This document shows, piece by piece, positions 12,652 through 27,455 of a stretch of 64,000 nucleotides of DNA (the stretch's first letter is position 1; each line of letters begins with the position of its first letter). The position numbers were made by a program, and so were the translations under genes. The stretch covers positions 347,001 to 411,000 of the forward strand of contig NW_026973739.1 in the NCBI RefSeq assembly GCF_035594125.1. Direction: 5' to 3'. The stretch comes from Scylla paramamosain (lineage: Eukaryota; Arthropoda; Malacostraca; Decapoda; Portunidae). The notes below the pieces were generated by a model. That model saw only the letters and a program-made list of their open reading frames with translations, searched no databases and had not been told where the DNA came from.

Positions 12652-15090
12652 GCTGACGTTGGCATGAATAAACTGATGAACAAGTGTCACAAGCTGCTGC
12701 AATGAATGCAGAATATTCCTCTGCGCTTCAACAGATTGCTGAAACACTGCAACTATATGCTGACTTGAAGATGTCATCTGTTGAATTGCCTGGGACGTCT
12801 TGTGCAGCCACCCCTTGGTCCTGCTGCAGCATCACCAGCTCGTCACGCTCAAATGAATCTGCCGCTGGTTTTTTCAGTACTTGAGTCACAAGTTCTAAAT
12901 CTGAGGGGAGCAGCAGCTGGATGGCATCCAACAGCTGGGTGGGGTGTAGGAGCTGGCTGGGGTGCAACAACTAGGTGGGGTGCACTAGCTATCTGGGATG
13001 TAGCAGCTGGCTGGGTAGCTGCTGTTGGCTGCAGAGCTGAGGGCACCTGCGAAGCTGCATCTGGATTCGGTAAGCTGAAGTAGTAACATGTAAGTAAGGG
13101 TCAAATAGATTGTCTACAAATGTACCGCACAAATGCAAGGCATTTCATAACAATATTACTTGACTGTAATAAAGACAAAGAGTTGAAAATATGCCACTCA
13201 AGAGGAAGATTCTCAAACATCTATCACTTCACAACCTTCTATCTGATCGCCAGTATGGGTTCCGTCAAGGCCGCTCTACTGGTGATCTTCTGGTTTTCCT
13301 TACTGAGTCTTGGTCATCCTCTTTTAGAGATTTTGGAGAAACTTTTGCTGTTGCCTTGGACATATCAAAAGCCTTTGATAGAGTCTGGCACAAAGCTTTG
13401 ATTTCCAAAGTACCCTCCTACGGCTTCTATCCTTCTCTCTTTAACTTCATCTCAAGTTTCCTTTCTGACCGTTCTATTGCTGCTCTGGTAGACGGTCACT
13501 GTTCTTCTAAATCTATTAACAGTGTTGTTCCTCAGAATTCTGTCCTGTCACCCACTCTCTTCTTATTATTCATTAATGATCTTCTAAACCAAACTTCTTG
13601 TGCTATCCACTCCTACGCTGATGATACCACCCTGTCTTTTCATAGACGTCCAACCCTTCAGGATGTAAACATTTCACGCAGGGAAGCCACAGAACGCTTG
13701 ACTTCTGATCTTTCTAAAATTTCTGATTGGGGCAGAGCAAACTTGGTATTGTTCAGTGCCTCAAAAACTCAATTCCTCCATCTTCCACTCCACAACCTTC
13801 CAGACAACTATCCCCTCTTCTTCAATGACACTCAACTGTCCTCTTCTACACTGAACATCCTCGGTCTGTCCTTTACAATCTGAACTGGAAACTTCGCATC
13901 TCATCTCTAGCTAAAACAGCTTCTACGAAATTAGGTGTTATGAGACGTCTACGCTAGTTTTTTTTCACCCCCCCCAGCTGCTAACTCTGTACAAAGGCCT
14001 TATCCGTCCATGTATGGACTATGCTTTACATGTCTGGGGGGTTCCACTCATACTGCTCTGCTAGACAGGGTGGAATCAAAAGCTTTTCGTCTCATCAACT
14101 CGTCTCCTCTAACTGTCTTCAGCCTCTCTCTCATCGCCGCAATGTTGCATCTCTAGCTGTCTTCTACCGCTATTTTCATGCTGACTGCTCTTCTGATGTT
14201 GCTAACTGCATGCCTCCCCTCCTCCCGCGGCCTCGCTGCACAAGACTTTCTTCTTTCTCTCACCCCTATTCTGTCCTCCTCTCTAACGCAAGAGTTAACC
14301 TGTATTCTCAATCATTCATCCCTTTCTCTGGTAAACACTGGAACTTCCTGCCTTCTTCTGTATTTCCATCTTCTTATGACTTGAATTCCTTCAAGAGGGA
14401 GGTTTCAAGACACTTACCCTTCAATTTTTGACTACCGCTGTGGACCCTTTTTATGGGACTGCCATTTCAGTGGGCATTTTTTTTCGGATTTTTGTTGCCC
14501 ATGGTCAGTGTCCCTCCTACATAAAAAAAAAAAAAAAAAAATTACCAAATCCAGAGGCCCCTGCGGACCCAGCAACACCAACAGAAGAGGATTGGATGGC
14601 TCCAACACCACTGCTGGTGGGAAGCTGTGGTCCTTCCAGAGGCCCTGACACTCCTGGAAAAAAAGTCCTTACATTACTGCAGGTAGAGAATAAGCTGGTA
14701 TTCTGTACGTGATATTTTTTTATAGATTTTTTTTTTTTTCAATTAGCAGTCAACGTAGTCATGTATATATCTATCATATGGTTTTTCTGAGTTGATGTGC
14801 AAGTGTGCAGATATCTATGTTCAGGAAGCTGAGTATTGGATATGAAGCCCTGCTAGCCCAACGAAACATGATGTTGTACCACAATTAATTGTTGTTACAT
14901 TACAGTACTACACTTGAAGTTAAAAATAGTAGTAATTTACAAAATGTAATTTGACCTTAGGTACTTTACTTACGCAGTGCAGCACCCTCACTGTCAGGGA
15001 CTGGCAGTCCAGCAAATGCTTTGGGAGACAACATCCGCAGGACGACCAGCTCCACAGCAGTGTATGCTGCGTCATCTGGAGGTCCCCCAC
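12652..15090 (-). pseudogene. Myb/SANT-like Harbinger regulator, three C-terminal exons
   Basis: Three minus-strand exons with compatible phases. Exon a (15090-14974), after TGCAG and before GTAAGT, reads GGPPDDAAYTAVELVVLRML and FAGLPVPDSEG, like the region after the Myb/SANT-like DNA-binding domain in Harbinger accessory proteins. Exon b (14653-14546), after TTTTTTTCCAG, reads VSGPLEGPQLP and SSSVGVAGSAGASGFG. Exon c, from 13060 down, is Pro/Ala/Gln-rich (ALQPTAATQPAATSQ) and after two frame changes ends in a coiled-coil-like [17 protein letters not shown] near 12750-12652. LINE C occupies the intron between b and c. The DNA-binding exon is not found. Could also be a host gene of the same family. 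Confidence 0.6.
13196..14540 (+). mobile_element. Family 1 LINE, copy C (5'-truncated)
   Basis: Begins inside the RT domain (RKILKHLSLHNLLSD) and runs to an A-tail at 14522-14540. The frame 13191-13883 keeps GFRQGRSTGDLL, ALDISKAFDRVWH and the YADD box, but motif B reads VVPQNSVLSP instead of GVPQGSVLSP. Frameshifts follow near 13880; the C-terminal part is at 14021-14431. The insertion sits in an intron of the Myb/SANT-like pseudogene, opposite in orientation to it. Confidence 0.9.
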
Positions 15091-15702
15091 CTGCATGGAT
15101 ATAAATGTTGCAATTATCAGCCAGTTAGAGGCTCACATGTACAGCTAAATCAGCTTTGTGTAAAACACTAATGTATTAGCGCATTTTGATGTTATTAAGC
15201 ACTGCAGTGGTCACCGTCTCAGACCGTCTCAGGTCACGTCTTAGACCGTCTCAGAGTATGTACAGTACAAGTACTGTACATACTCCTATTTACAATCCAT
15301 TGCTTAGCTGGTTCTTAGTTATGTTTATTGATTATATGGGTGAATTTTGTAACAGCACCAACATTGAAATACAACATGTACACAAGAGCAAATTTCTTTT
15401 ATATAACTGCAGGGTTTTAGACACTGCTAACAAACACCTAACTAGCTAACCTAACCGTAACCTAATCTTCCTCCTTCAAAAAAGCAAAACCAATACTCAA
15501 AAATTAAATTTATTCCAGTAGTTTGGGTTTCAATGTCTGAACAGAAAAAAAAAAAAATAAATAAAATTTTTCTCCAAGTATGCAACAGAAAATCATACAT
15601 AGGAATTTGTTCATAAGACTCAAATAATTGTCCAGCAATGTCCAAAACATTAGTTAACTAAATTACGTAAGCAATTAGGTCAAGACAAAATATTAAGGAA
15701 AT
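15091..15702. other. No recognisable gene; short repeats and a palindrome
   Basis: Upstream flank of the Myb/SANT-like exons. It includes a short tandem of CCGTCTCAGA-type decamers (about 15217-15254), a 15-base-arm palindrome, and an AACCTAACC-type tract near 15448. The expected DNA-binding exon is not evident. Confidence 0.4.
15254..15285. repeat. Perfect inverted repeat, 15-base arms, AA loop
   Basis: GAGTATGTACAGTAC at 15254-15268 is followed by AA and then its exact reverse complement at 15271-15285. Could extrude as a hairpin; no function is evident. Confidence 0.9.
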
Positions 15703-16569
15703 AGCCACAGAACTCCCGACTTTTGATTTCTCTAAAATTTCTGATTGGGGAGAGAAAACTTAGGATTGTCCAATGCTTCAAAAACTCAATTCCTACATCT
15801 TTCAACTCGACACAACCTTCCAAACAACTATCCCCTCTTCTTCAGTGACACTCTACTGTCCCCCTCTTCTACACTGAACATCCTTGGTCTGTCCTTTTCT
15901 TATAATCTAAACTGAAAATTTCACATCTCATCTCTAGCTAAAGCAGCTTCTATGACGTTAGGAGTTTTGAGACGTCTCCACCAGTTTTTCTCACCCCCCC
16001 CCCCAACTGCTGACTTTGTACAAGAGCCTTATCCATCCATGTATGGAGTATGCTTCACATCTGGGGGGCTCCACTCTTACCGCTTTTTTAGACAGGGTGG
16101 AATCAAAAGTTTTTCGTCTCATCAACTCCTCTCCTCTAACTGACTGTCTTCAGCCTCTCTCTCATCGCCGCAATGTTGTATCTCTAGCTGTCTTATACCG
16201 CTATTTTCACGCTAACTGCTCTTCTGATCTTGCTAACTGCATGCCTCCCCTCCCCCCGCGGCCTCGCTGCACAAGACTTTCTTCTTTCTCTCACCCCTAT
16301 TCTGTCCACCTCTCTAATGCAAGAGTTAACCAGTATTCTCAATCATTTGTCCCTTTCTCTGGTAAACTCTGGAACTCCCTGCCTGCTTCTGTATTTCCAC
16401 CTTCCTATGACTTGAATTCCTTCAAGAAGGAGGTTTCAAGACACTTATCCCTCAGTTTTTTATTACCGCTTTAGACCCTTTTATAGGACTGGCATCTCAG
16501 TGGGCATTTTTTTTATGGGATTTTTGTTGCCCTTGGCCAATGTTCTCCTACATAAAAAAAAAAAAAAAG
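15703..16569 (+). mobile_element. Family 1 LINE, copy D (3' portion)
   Basis: Starts in the segment after the YADD box (AGCCACAGAAC...) and continues through the C-terminal coding frame 16016-16474 (YASHLGGSTLTAFLDRVESK) to CCTACAT and an A-tail at about 16553-16569. The early part is frameshifted. Dead copy. Confidence 0.88.
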
Positions 16570-16725
16570 TTTTAAGACACTTATTCTTCAATTTTTGACC
16601 ACCACTTTGGACCATATTCGGACCGGCATCTCAGTGGATTTTTTTTCTTTTAAATTTTGTTGCCCTTGGCCGGTGTCCTTCCTACATAAAAAGAAATAAA
16701 ATAAATAAATAAATAAATAAATAAA
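16570..16725 (+). mobile_element. Family 1 LINE, piece D2 (155-base 3' end)
   Basis: A second 3' terminus directly follows the A-tail of copy D. It begins in the codons equivalent to VSRHL, carries the same 3' untranslated region, and ends CCTACAT followed by (AAAT)n. This is a very short 5'-truncated copy in the same orientation. Confidence 0.85.
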
Positions 16726-17024
16726 TAGTAGGTAATTTTTTACTCTTTCATCTCTTTATCTTTTTTTACATTAAACCATTTTTTTTTATCTACATTGAAT
16801 TAGGATGCTAACCTAAGCTAATGTAACCTAACCAAAGTAATTTAACAAAACATAATTAAATTTACCTTACCAAATACAAACCTAAAAAGGCTAAAATAAC
16901 CATGCTTCCCTAAAAAAATACGTACAAATAGATATTGAACAGTTGCTGTCATCATTATGTAATGAAGTACCAGCTGCCCACCAGCCAGCCTGGGGTCACC
17001 TTAACATCACCGCTGAAGTGAAAA
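16726..17024. other. AT-rich sequence, no gene
   Basis: No open frame of note. It contains AACCTAA-type motifs near 16810-16835. Confidence 0.4.
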
Positions 17025-17544
17025 CAAAAAAAAATCTCCTGCCATGGTAAACAAACATAAACCATACAAATAACACTTTAATGGATATCAAAATAAATCA
17101 ATACACAACTCGTGTAAACTCACAATAAAAAAGAAATAACTAAATAAAACTTGTATACCTGAAAACTTCCATCTGAGGGACACGACGGGTAACCTTCGTT
17201 CACACAAAGGCTTCTGGTCCCCTGCTGACAGTGATGACAGGCGTCTCCCTCTTGTCACCACTGACTGATAGGGATCACTCACTACGCCACTCCTCCAGTA
17301 GACAGGCACACACTGGTGAAGCGGCTGCGGCTAAGGTCCTAAAGCATCACTATGAAACTCCTGCAACACACCCATGGTGCACTCTAATCATACTCTCTCC
17401 CGCTCCCTACATTTCATAAACATTCAACACTGCCCAACAATATCTTCACACTGAAATACATTATCACATACCTGATATGCTGACAAAGCCACACAATCCA
17501 GACCTCTAAACCAACGCCTCAAGTGTCCATGTTCCGCGCCAAAA
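17025..17544 (-). mobile_element. Candidate 3' LTR of the gypsy element
   Basis: Lies immediately downstream (minus sense) of a polypurine tract at 17545-17564 that follows the gypsy reading frame, where a 3' LTR is expected. It contains an ATTAAA polyadenylation-type hexamer near 17082. No second LTR copy is present to confirm the ends, because the element is cut off on its 5' side, so the boundaries are inferred. Confidence 0.4.
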
Positions 17545-17564
17545 TCCCTCTTGTCCCCCCTCCC
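17545..17564 (-). promoter_or_regulatory. Polypurine tract of the gypsy element
   Basis: Minus-strand run GGGAGGGGGGACAAGAGGGA between the end of pol and the candidate 3' LTR, the normal position for plus-strand primer formation in LTR elements. Confidence 0.5.
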
Positions 17565-18350
17565 AAAAAAAAAAAAAACACTTCCCATCAAACCTCACGC
17601 TAAGCAGTTGAACATCGCAATGCGTCTAGCTCCACCTGACTTCTCACAATCAGCCCCTCAAACTTTGTGCGTGCCCTCGCGCACATCCATCGCACGCAAG
17701 ACACCTATTTCCATTTTTCCTTTCTTGCTCCGCAAGCCTACGAGACCGCCTTAACCTTGCAGGTTCTCTTCTTTCTGACCCCACTATTTCCTTTGTCTCC
17801 TTATTCTGACTTGCTTCCTCTCTAGCATGTTCACACTCCGGCTTTATCACTTGATCTTCCTCCCTCTCCTGACCTGCTTCTTCAATCTTCTATTTGTGGG
17901 CAAATCATTCCTGTCTTCCTCCACCCTGGATGGGGACCCATCATCAAACCCAAACCGTCTCAACACCTCGGTCATATCAGGCGTCTCTACTTCTTCCTCT
18001 TCCACTTGCTTTGCCTCCTCATCTTCCTTTGAAATTTGCCCGTCCTCTACATGCTGAGGACCCTTGTCCTGTTGTTGCTGCTCACAATACCCTGCTCTCA
18101 AGGGTCTCAGATTACTCCTATGTAGCACTTTCTCACAACCTTGTTCATCCTCTGGTCTCACCCGATATACCCCACTAACCTTATCCAGCACTTCTACAAT
18201 TGCCCAGACCTCTTCTGCAAATTTAGGGTGGATCTTATTCCTCCCAACCACTGAATGATCTCTCAGCAAAACCCGTTGACCCTCCTGCAAGGATTCTCCT
18301 GTTGCCTGCTCTCGCCGTCTCCTCCTATTACCGTCATTATACTGTTTTAT
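17565..18350 (-). pseudogene. Gypsy integrase C-terminal end and acidic tail
   Basis: Minus frame 18290-17847 starts with EGQRVLLRDHSVVGRNKIHP, the SH3-like/GPY-type module that ends gypsy integrases, then a Glu/Asp-rich tail. A frame change leads into 17850-17650, whose RRSRRLAEQ resembles the basic end of such polyproteins. This segment is separated from the integrase core by LINE E. An approximately 15-base purine-poor A-run near 17566 precedes the polypurine tract. Confidence 0.75.
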
Positions 18351-18351
18351 T

Positions 18352-19831
18352 TTTTTTTTATTTTTCTATTTTTTTTTTTTTATGTAGGAAGGACACTGGC
18401 CAAGGGCAATAAAAATCTAATAAAAAAATGCCCACTGAAATGCCAGTCCCAAAAAAGGGTTAAAGCAGTGGTCAAAAATTAATGGATAAGTGTCTTGAAA
18501 CCTCCCTCTTGAAGGAATTCAAGTCATAGGAAGGTGGAAATACAGAAGCAGGCAGGGAGTTCCAGAGTTTACCAGAGAAAGGGATGAATCATTGAGAATA
18601 CTGGTTAACTCTTGCGTTAGAGAGGTGGACAGAATAGGGGTGAGAGAAAGAAGAAAGTCTTGTGCAGCGAGGCCGCGGAAGGAGGGGAGGCATGCAGTTA
18701 GCAAGATCAGAAGAGCAGTTGGCATGAAAATAGCGGTAGAAGACAGCTAGATATGCAACATTGCGGCGGTGAGAGAGAGGCTGAAGACAGTCAGTTAGAG
18801 GAGAGGAGTTGATGAGATGAAAAGCTTTTGATTCCACCCTGTCTAGAAGAGCAGTATGAGTGGAACCCCCCCAGACATGTGAAGCATACTCCATACATGG
18901 ACGGATAAGGCCCTTGTACAGAGTTAGCAGCTGGGGGGGTGAGAAAAACTGGCGGAGACGTCTCAGAACACCTAACTTCATAGAAGCTGTTTTAGCTAGA
19001 GATGAGATGTGAAGTTTCCACTTCAGATTATAAGTAAAGGACAGACCGAGGATGTTCAGTGTAGAAGAAGGAGACAGTTGAGTGTCATTGAAGAAGAGGG
19101 GATAGTTGTCTGGAAGGTTGTGTCGAGTTGATAGATGGAGGAATTGAGTTTTTGAGGCATTAAACAATACAAAGTTTGCTCTGCCCCATTCAGAAATTTT
19201 AGAAAGATCAGAAGTCAGGTGTTCTGTGGCTTCCCTGCGTGATATGTTTACCTCCTGAAGGGTTGGACGTCTATGAAAAGACGTGGAAAAGTGCAGGGTG
19301 GTATCATCAGCATAGGAGTGGATAGGACAAGAAGTTTAGTTTAGAAGATCATTAATAAATAATAAGAAGAGAGTGGGGACAGGACAGAACCCTGAGGAAC
19401 ACCATTGTTAATAGATTTAGGAGGAGAACAGTGACCGTCTACCACAGCAGCAATAGAACGGTCAGAAAGGAAACTTGAGATGAGGTTACAGAGAGAAGGA
19501 TAGAAACCGTAGGAGGGTAGTTTTGAAATCAAAGCTTTGTGCCAGACTCTATCAAAGGCTTTTGATATGTCCAAGGCAACAGCAAAAGTTTCACCAAAAT
19601 CTCTAAAAGAGGATGACCAAGACTCAGTAAGGAAAGCCAGAAGATCACCAGTAGAGTGGCCTTGACGGAATCCATACTGGCGATCAGATAGAAGGTTGTG
19701 AAGTGATAGATGTTTAAGAATCTTCCTGTTGAGGATAGATTAAAAAACTTTAGATAAGCAGGAAATTAAAGCAATAGGACGGTAGTTTGAGGGATTAGAG
19801 CGGTCACCCTTTTTAGGAACAGGTTGAATGT
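18352..19831 (-). mobile_element. Family 1 LINE, copy E nested in the gypsy integrase
   Basis: Minus-strand copy whose A-tail is the T-run at about 18361-18383. Its 5' truncation is at 19831, in the codons for the [10 protein letters not shown] region. Coding pieces: 19167-18589 (C-terminal) and 19574-19341 (DISKAFDRVWH, NGVPQGSVLSP). Frameshifts destroy the YADD region. Gypsy integrase sequence is interrupted on both sides: KAWKAAKEN above 19832 and an IKQYNDGNRRRRRE-like stretch below 18350. I do not see a convincing target-site duplication. Confidence 0.88.
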
Positions 19832-20784
19832 TCTCCTTAGCTGCCTTCCAGGCTTTCTGTTGGGTCTCCTGGAGTTTCCTAACCCAGTGATGGTGGGTAA
19901 TAGCAGTCTCGTCCGTACCAACTGTGAACCGGTCCTATGGTAGATAAGGCTCCACCCCAAACACCAGATAGTGCGGTGAGAACCCAGTCACAGCATGTGG
20001 TGTGCTGTTGTAGATGGCAGTCAGGCTAGATAAATACCTAGGCCACTGCTCCCTTTGCTCTTTACACAAAGTAGCCAAGATACTACTTTGGTACGATTGA
20101 ACCGTTCACATACCCCATTACCCTGAGGATGATATGGGGAAGTCCGGGAATTTTCACTTGATAGTGCATGGACAGCTCTTGCACTAGCTGCCCTTCAAAA
20201 TTCCTACCTTGATCACTATGAATTTGCTCTGGGCACCGAAACCGGTTAAAAATTTCCTCTACTAAGATTTTACCTACGGTGGTTGCCTTCTGATTCTTGG
20301 TAGAAAAAGCTAAAGCAAACTTGCTGAACACATCTGTTATTACCAGTACATTCTCCTTCCCATCTGTAGCAGGCTCAAGCACTGTAAAATCCATGGCCAA
20401 GACTTCCCAGGGTCGACTAGCCTCATTCGTTCCCAGGCGAGTCTTTGCCATGGGCCACTCCTCTTTTGCCATGGCACATGTCTTACACCCAACCACATAC
20501 TTTTTTACATCCTCATGTAATCCTGGCCAAGCAAATTTCCTGTTGATTAAGGCAGTAGTTCTAGCTACCCCCTGATGGCCCCATTCGTCATGAGCTCCCC
20601 TCATCACCTCCTTTCTCTGTCCCTTAGGTAAAACTTCTCTCCATTTGCTGCGGTTCTTCTTATTTCCTGCCCAATAAATCATTCCATCCCTCATAAACAA
20701 CTTCTGCCTCACTCTCCACAACTGTCTGAATTCTTCTGATTGCAGCAAATTTCTTATTTCCCTCACATGCAGCCTGCCAGCCAT
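19832..20784 (-). pseudogene. Gypsy integrase core
   Basis: Minus frame 20784-20083 holds the H-H-C-C zinc-binding region (HDEWGHQGVA ... CKTCA) and the catalytic core: WEVLAMDFTVLEP (first Asp) and QIHSDQGRNFEGQLVQEL (second Asp and surrounding). A frameshift at about 20140 moves the third acidic region (HPQGNG/ERFN type) into another frame. From about 20082 to 19842 other frames continue with CKEQREQWPRYLSSLTAIY and PHAVTGFSPHYLVFG, the usual sequence before the C-terminal module. Role: joining element DNA to the host genome. Inactive because of frame breaks and LINE E. Confidence 0.85.
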
Positions 20785-21340
20785 TTGTATCTATAGTTTG
20801 CCCAGCACAGGACAAGCCTTCTGTGCATCCCTCATCTGTTCTACCTGTACCTTGTCCCACACCTTCATTACTGCTACTCTTGCTGATGGAGCACTCTCCC
20901 ACACCTCCCTTAACTCTTCGTCTTTTCTCCTTTCCACTTCATGTGGTCTCCTTGACAGCCCATCTGCATTGCTATTTTACTTTCCTGGCCGATACCTCAC
21001 ATTAAAGTCAAACCTCTCCAAATCTCCCAACCATCTGCTCTCCACTTCCCCGAGCTTTGCTGTCTTCTAATGCACCAAAGGATTGTTATCTCTTAGCATC
21101 ACAAATTTTCCCCAACCAAATAGTTCTTAAACTTCTCCATCGCCGCCCACTTCAAAGCTAGCACCTCTAACTTCCGTGAGCTGTAGTTACTAAAGCTCCT
21201 TTCCGATTTTCTGAGGCCCCGCCTATCATAGGCAACTGGATACAACTTCCCTACATACTCCTGAGAGAGTACTGCTCCTAAGCCCTCAAAGCTTGCATCA
21301 GTCTCTACCACAAACTATTTCTCATAGTCTGCATTTTTCA
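20785..21340 (-). pseudogene. Gypsy RNase H and connector, frameshifted
   Basis: Minus frame 21311-21099 reads ETDASFEGLGAVLSQ (first RNase H acidic residues) and SSRKLEVLALKWAAMEKF, standard for gypsy RNase H. The connector to integrase continues in other frames to about 20785. Stops and frame changes show decay. Confidence 0.8.
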
Positions 21341-22459
21341 GCACAGGCGTGTGAGTCAACTTTTCTTTTAACTGTGCAAAAGCACGAGCCTCTCTCTCTC
21401 TCCTCAGTACTTGCTTACATCTGCCTTAGAATCCCCACTCATCAGTGCATGAAGTGGTGCAGCAGCTATCTTTGCAAACCCCTCAATAAATCGCCTATAG
21501 AATGAACAAAAGGCCACAAAAGCTCTCATCTCTCTTACAGTACGGGGGGTTGCTCACTCTTGAATTACCTTGATTTTCTCTGGGTCTGTGCTAAGCCCTT
21601 CCTTGGACATTATATAACCCAAATATTTAACTTGGGATTTGAGGAGATGACACTTTGATGGCTTCAATTTCAAGCCATACTTCCTAAGAAGTTCAAACAT
21701 CACTTGCAGCCTATCAAAATGTTCCTCCACATTCCTAGAGAAAATCAAAAAGTTATCCAAATACACAAGCATGGTGACAAAAATGTTATCAGTAAACACG
21801 TGCTCCATGAAACGCTGGAAGGTAGCTGGAGCATTAGTGAGCCCCATGGGGCAGCGCACATACTGGTAGTGACCAAAGGGGGTTACAAAAACTGTCTTGG
21901 CTCGATCCTCTTCTCTCACCCTAATCTGATGGTAACCTGCAGCTAAATCAAAGAAGGAAAAATACTGTGCTCCAGCCACAGCATCCAGGGTTTCTTGAAT
22001 ACGTGACAAGGGAAAAGCATCCTTCACTGTAACCTCATTTAACCTCCTGTAGTCCACACAAAGTCTCAGGGAATTATCTTTCTTCCTCACTAACACAATT
22101 GGAGCTGCATATGGGCTCACACTCTCCTCCACAACTCCCTGTTCTTGAAGGCCTTTAATATGTGCTTTCACCTCTGCCATGCACTTTGGGGGGATGTGAC
22201 GGTAAGGTAACCGTATAGGCACATCAGTGGTCAAGTGTGTCTCATGTTCAACACCTGTTGCACAGCCTAACTCTTGCTCATCCTCCACAAACACACTCCG
22301 GTACTGGTACAACAACTTGTCTAATGTTTCCAACTGTCCCATCTGTAGCTGACTGTTGTTTACATGTACTCCCAACTGTTGCCTAAACTTGGCAAGCATC
22401 TCTGCACTCTGTACTGGCACTTGTTCTGTCAATAAGCTTGCAACTTTCTTCTTTTTCAC
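21341..22459 (-). pseudogene. Gypsy reverse transcriptase, catalytic box YLDN
   Basis: Minus frame 22459-21554 is a nearly complete gypsy RT of about 300 residues: EQGVVEESVSPYAAPIVLV, LRLCVDYRRLNEVTVKDAFP, YFSFFDLAAGYHQIRV (motif A, Asp present), CPMGLTNAPATFQRFM (motif B), then VYLDNFLIFS where YLDD is expected. The second catalytic Asp is replaced by Asn. The frame closes with KVKYLGYIMSKEG-like thumb sequence and a stop near 21554; the thumb/RNase H link continues in other frames. Upstream protease is in a neighbouring frame. Confidence 0.9.
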
Positions 22460-22492
22460 CTCACGATCATATGAAATTGTAGCTATTTTCCA

Positions 22493-23338
22493 CTATGGCC
22501 TCAACTTCACATCCACTTTTCCCACATTTGCCACTGCCATCCAACCTCGCCCTCTTTCCATTGTAGTGTAACTTGGAAATACACATATTCCCTCTGGCAC
22601 CCAGTACCCATGCCCATTTTCCAGGGGCTCCAACATTACACTTTCATTGTCCACTTCCTGCAGCCTAGGCACAAACACACTAATTATTTTCCTTGTTCCT
22701 ACTGGGATCACCAGATCCTGCCACTGTTGCACCACAGCCCAACCCAAAGGTTGCTGCATTACACTTGAGTTAGTTTCTACAGCCTTCGCACACCTACTCC
22801 ATTTTCTCTCTAGCTCTCCAAAACTCTTTTTCTTCACAGAACTCCACTCTTGCACCCACTCTGCCAATACATTCATTCCCAGCAACAAGGGTAACTGGGT
22901 CCCCTGCACCACACCACCTCCCTGCACTGTACACTTAACAAACAAACCACAATTTTTTATCACTTTCCCTTCCACCACTAAATCCACTAGGACATAACCC
23001 AAGCAATGGATGGCAGTCCCACTTGCATCTGTAATTTGCGAATTTGCGTCATGCAACACAACTCTCCCTGGTAAGAGATGATTGATATACCACTCCTCAG
23101 TGACCAGACTAACCTCTGCCCCCGAGTCAGCCATAGCGTCCACTGGTACACCATTAACAGTTAAAGTGAATATCGGGATTTTCCCAAACAATTTGCTTCT
23201 CTTCGCCTCTTTGCCAGCTTCACAAGCACCTTTCACAATATTATTTACTGCCTGATCTTGACATGGGCCCACATCTGGCCTCAAGGGTTGACCCACTTTC
23301 CTCAAGGCATCCCTTTTCCCTGTGTCATATCCTTCCAC
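22493..23338 (-). pseudogene. Gypsy aspartic protease region
   Basis: Minus frame of 281 residues with FTLTVNGVPVDAMADSGAEV: the DSGA motif is the catalytic Asp signature of retroelement proteases, followed by CLGYVLVDLVVEGKVIKNC and LPLLLGMNVL, the typical LLG region. It lies between a gag zinc knuckle and RT, as expected in a Ty3/gypsy polyprotein. The frame is open, but flanking parts are broken. Confidence 0.85.
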
Positions 23339-23408
23339 TCCCTAAACTTAGTACACTGAAACCCTAAATGGCCCTGCTAGCCACACAGAACACAGCTGAG
23401 GTTCAGCT
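23339..23408 (-). pseudogene. Gypsy gag zinc-knuckle stub with internal stop
   Basis: In the minus frame just upstream of the protease, codons spell CVLCG-stop-QGHLGFQC. Spacing is exactly C-x2-C-x4-H-x4-C with one position mutated to a stop. Gypsy homology ends near 23408, so the rest of gag and the 5' LTR are absent. Confidence 0.7.
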
Positions 23409-23409
23409 A

Positions 23410-27292
<3,883 letters not shown>

Positions 27293-27455
27293 CTGATTCT
27301 TCTGATGTGTTTTGGTGGTGGAGGTGTTCTGTCTATGTGTAATCTTGATCGTAGTTTCCTGAAGTTTGCCTCATCTGTACATTTCCAGCAGCCGTGTAAG
27401 TCGGTTTCATCATTTTTGATGTAATCATATACTGTGTTTTCTATGTAACTATTGT
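27293..27455 (-). mobile_element. Family 2 LINE (copy 2b), late gag piece
   Basis: A 163-base minus-strand stretch reads [33 protein letters not shown] and [12 protein letters not shown] without stops. It fits between the gag part at 30013-31237, which ends GRYKWA, and the endonuclease below 24430, if LINEs F and G are removed. Assignment to the end of family 2 ORF1 is inference from position and style. Confidence 0.5.
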
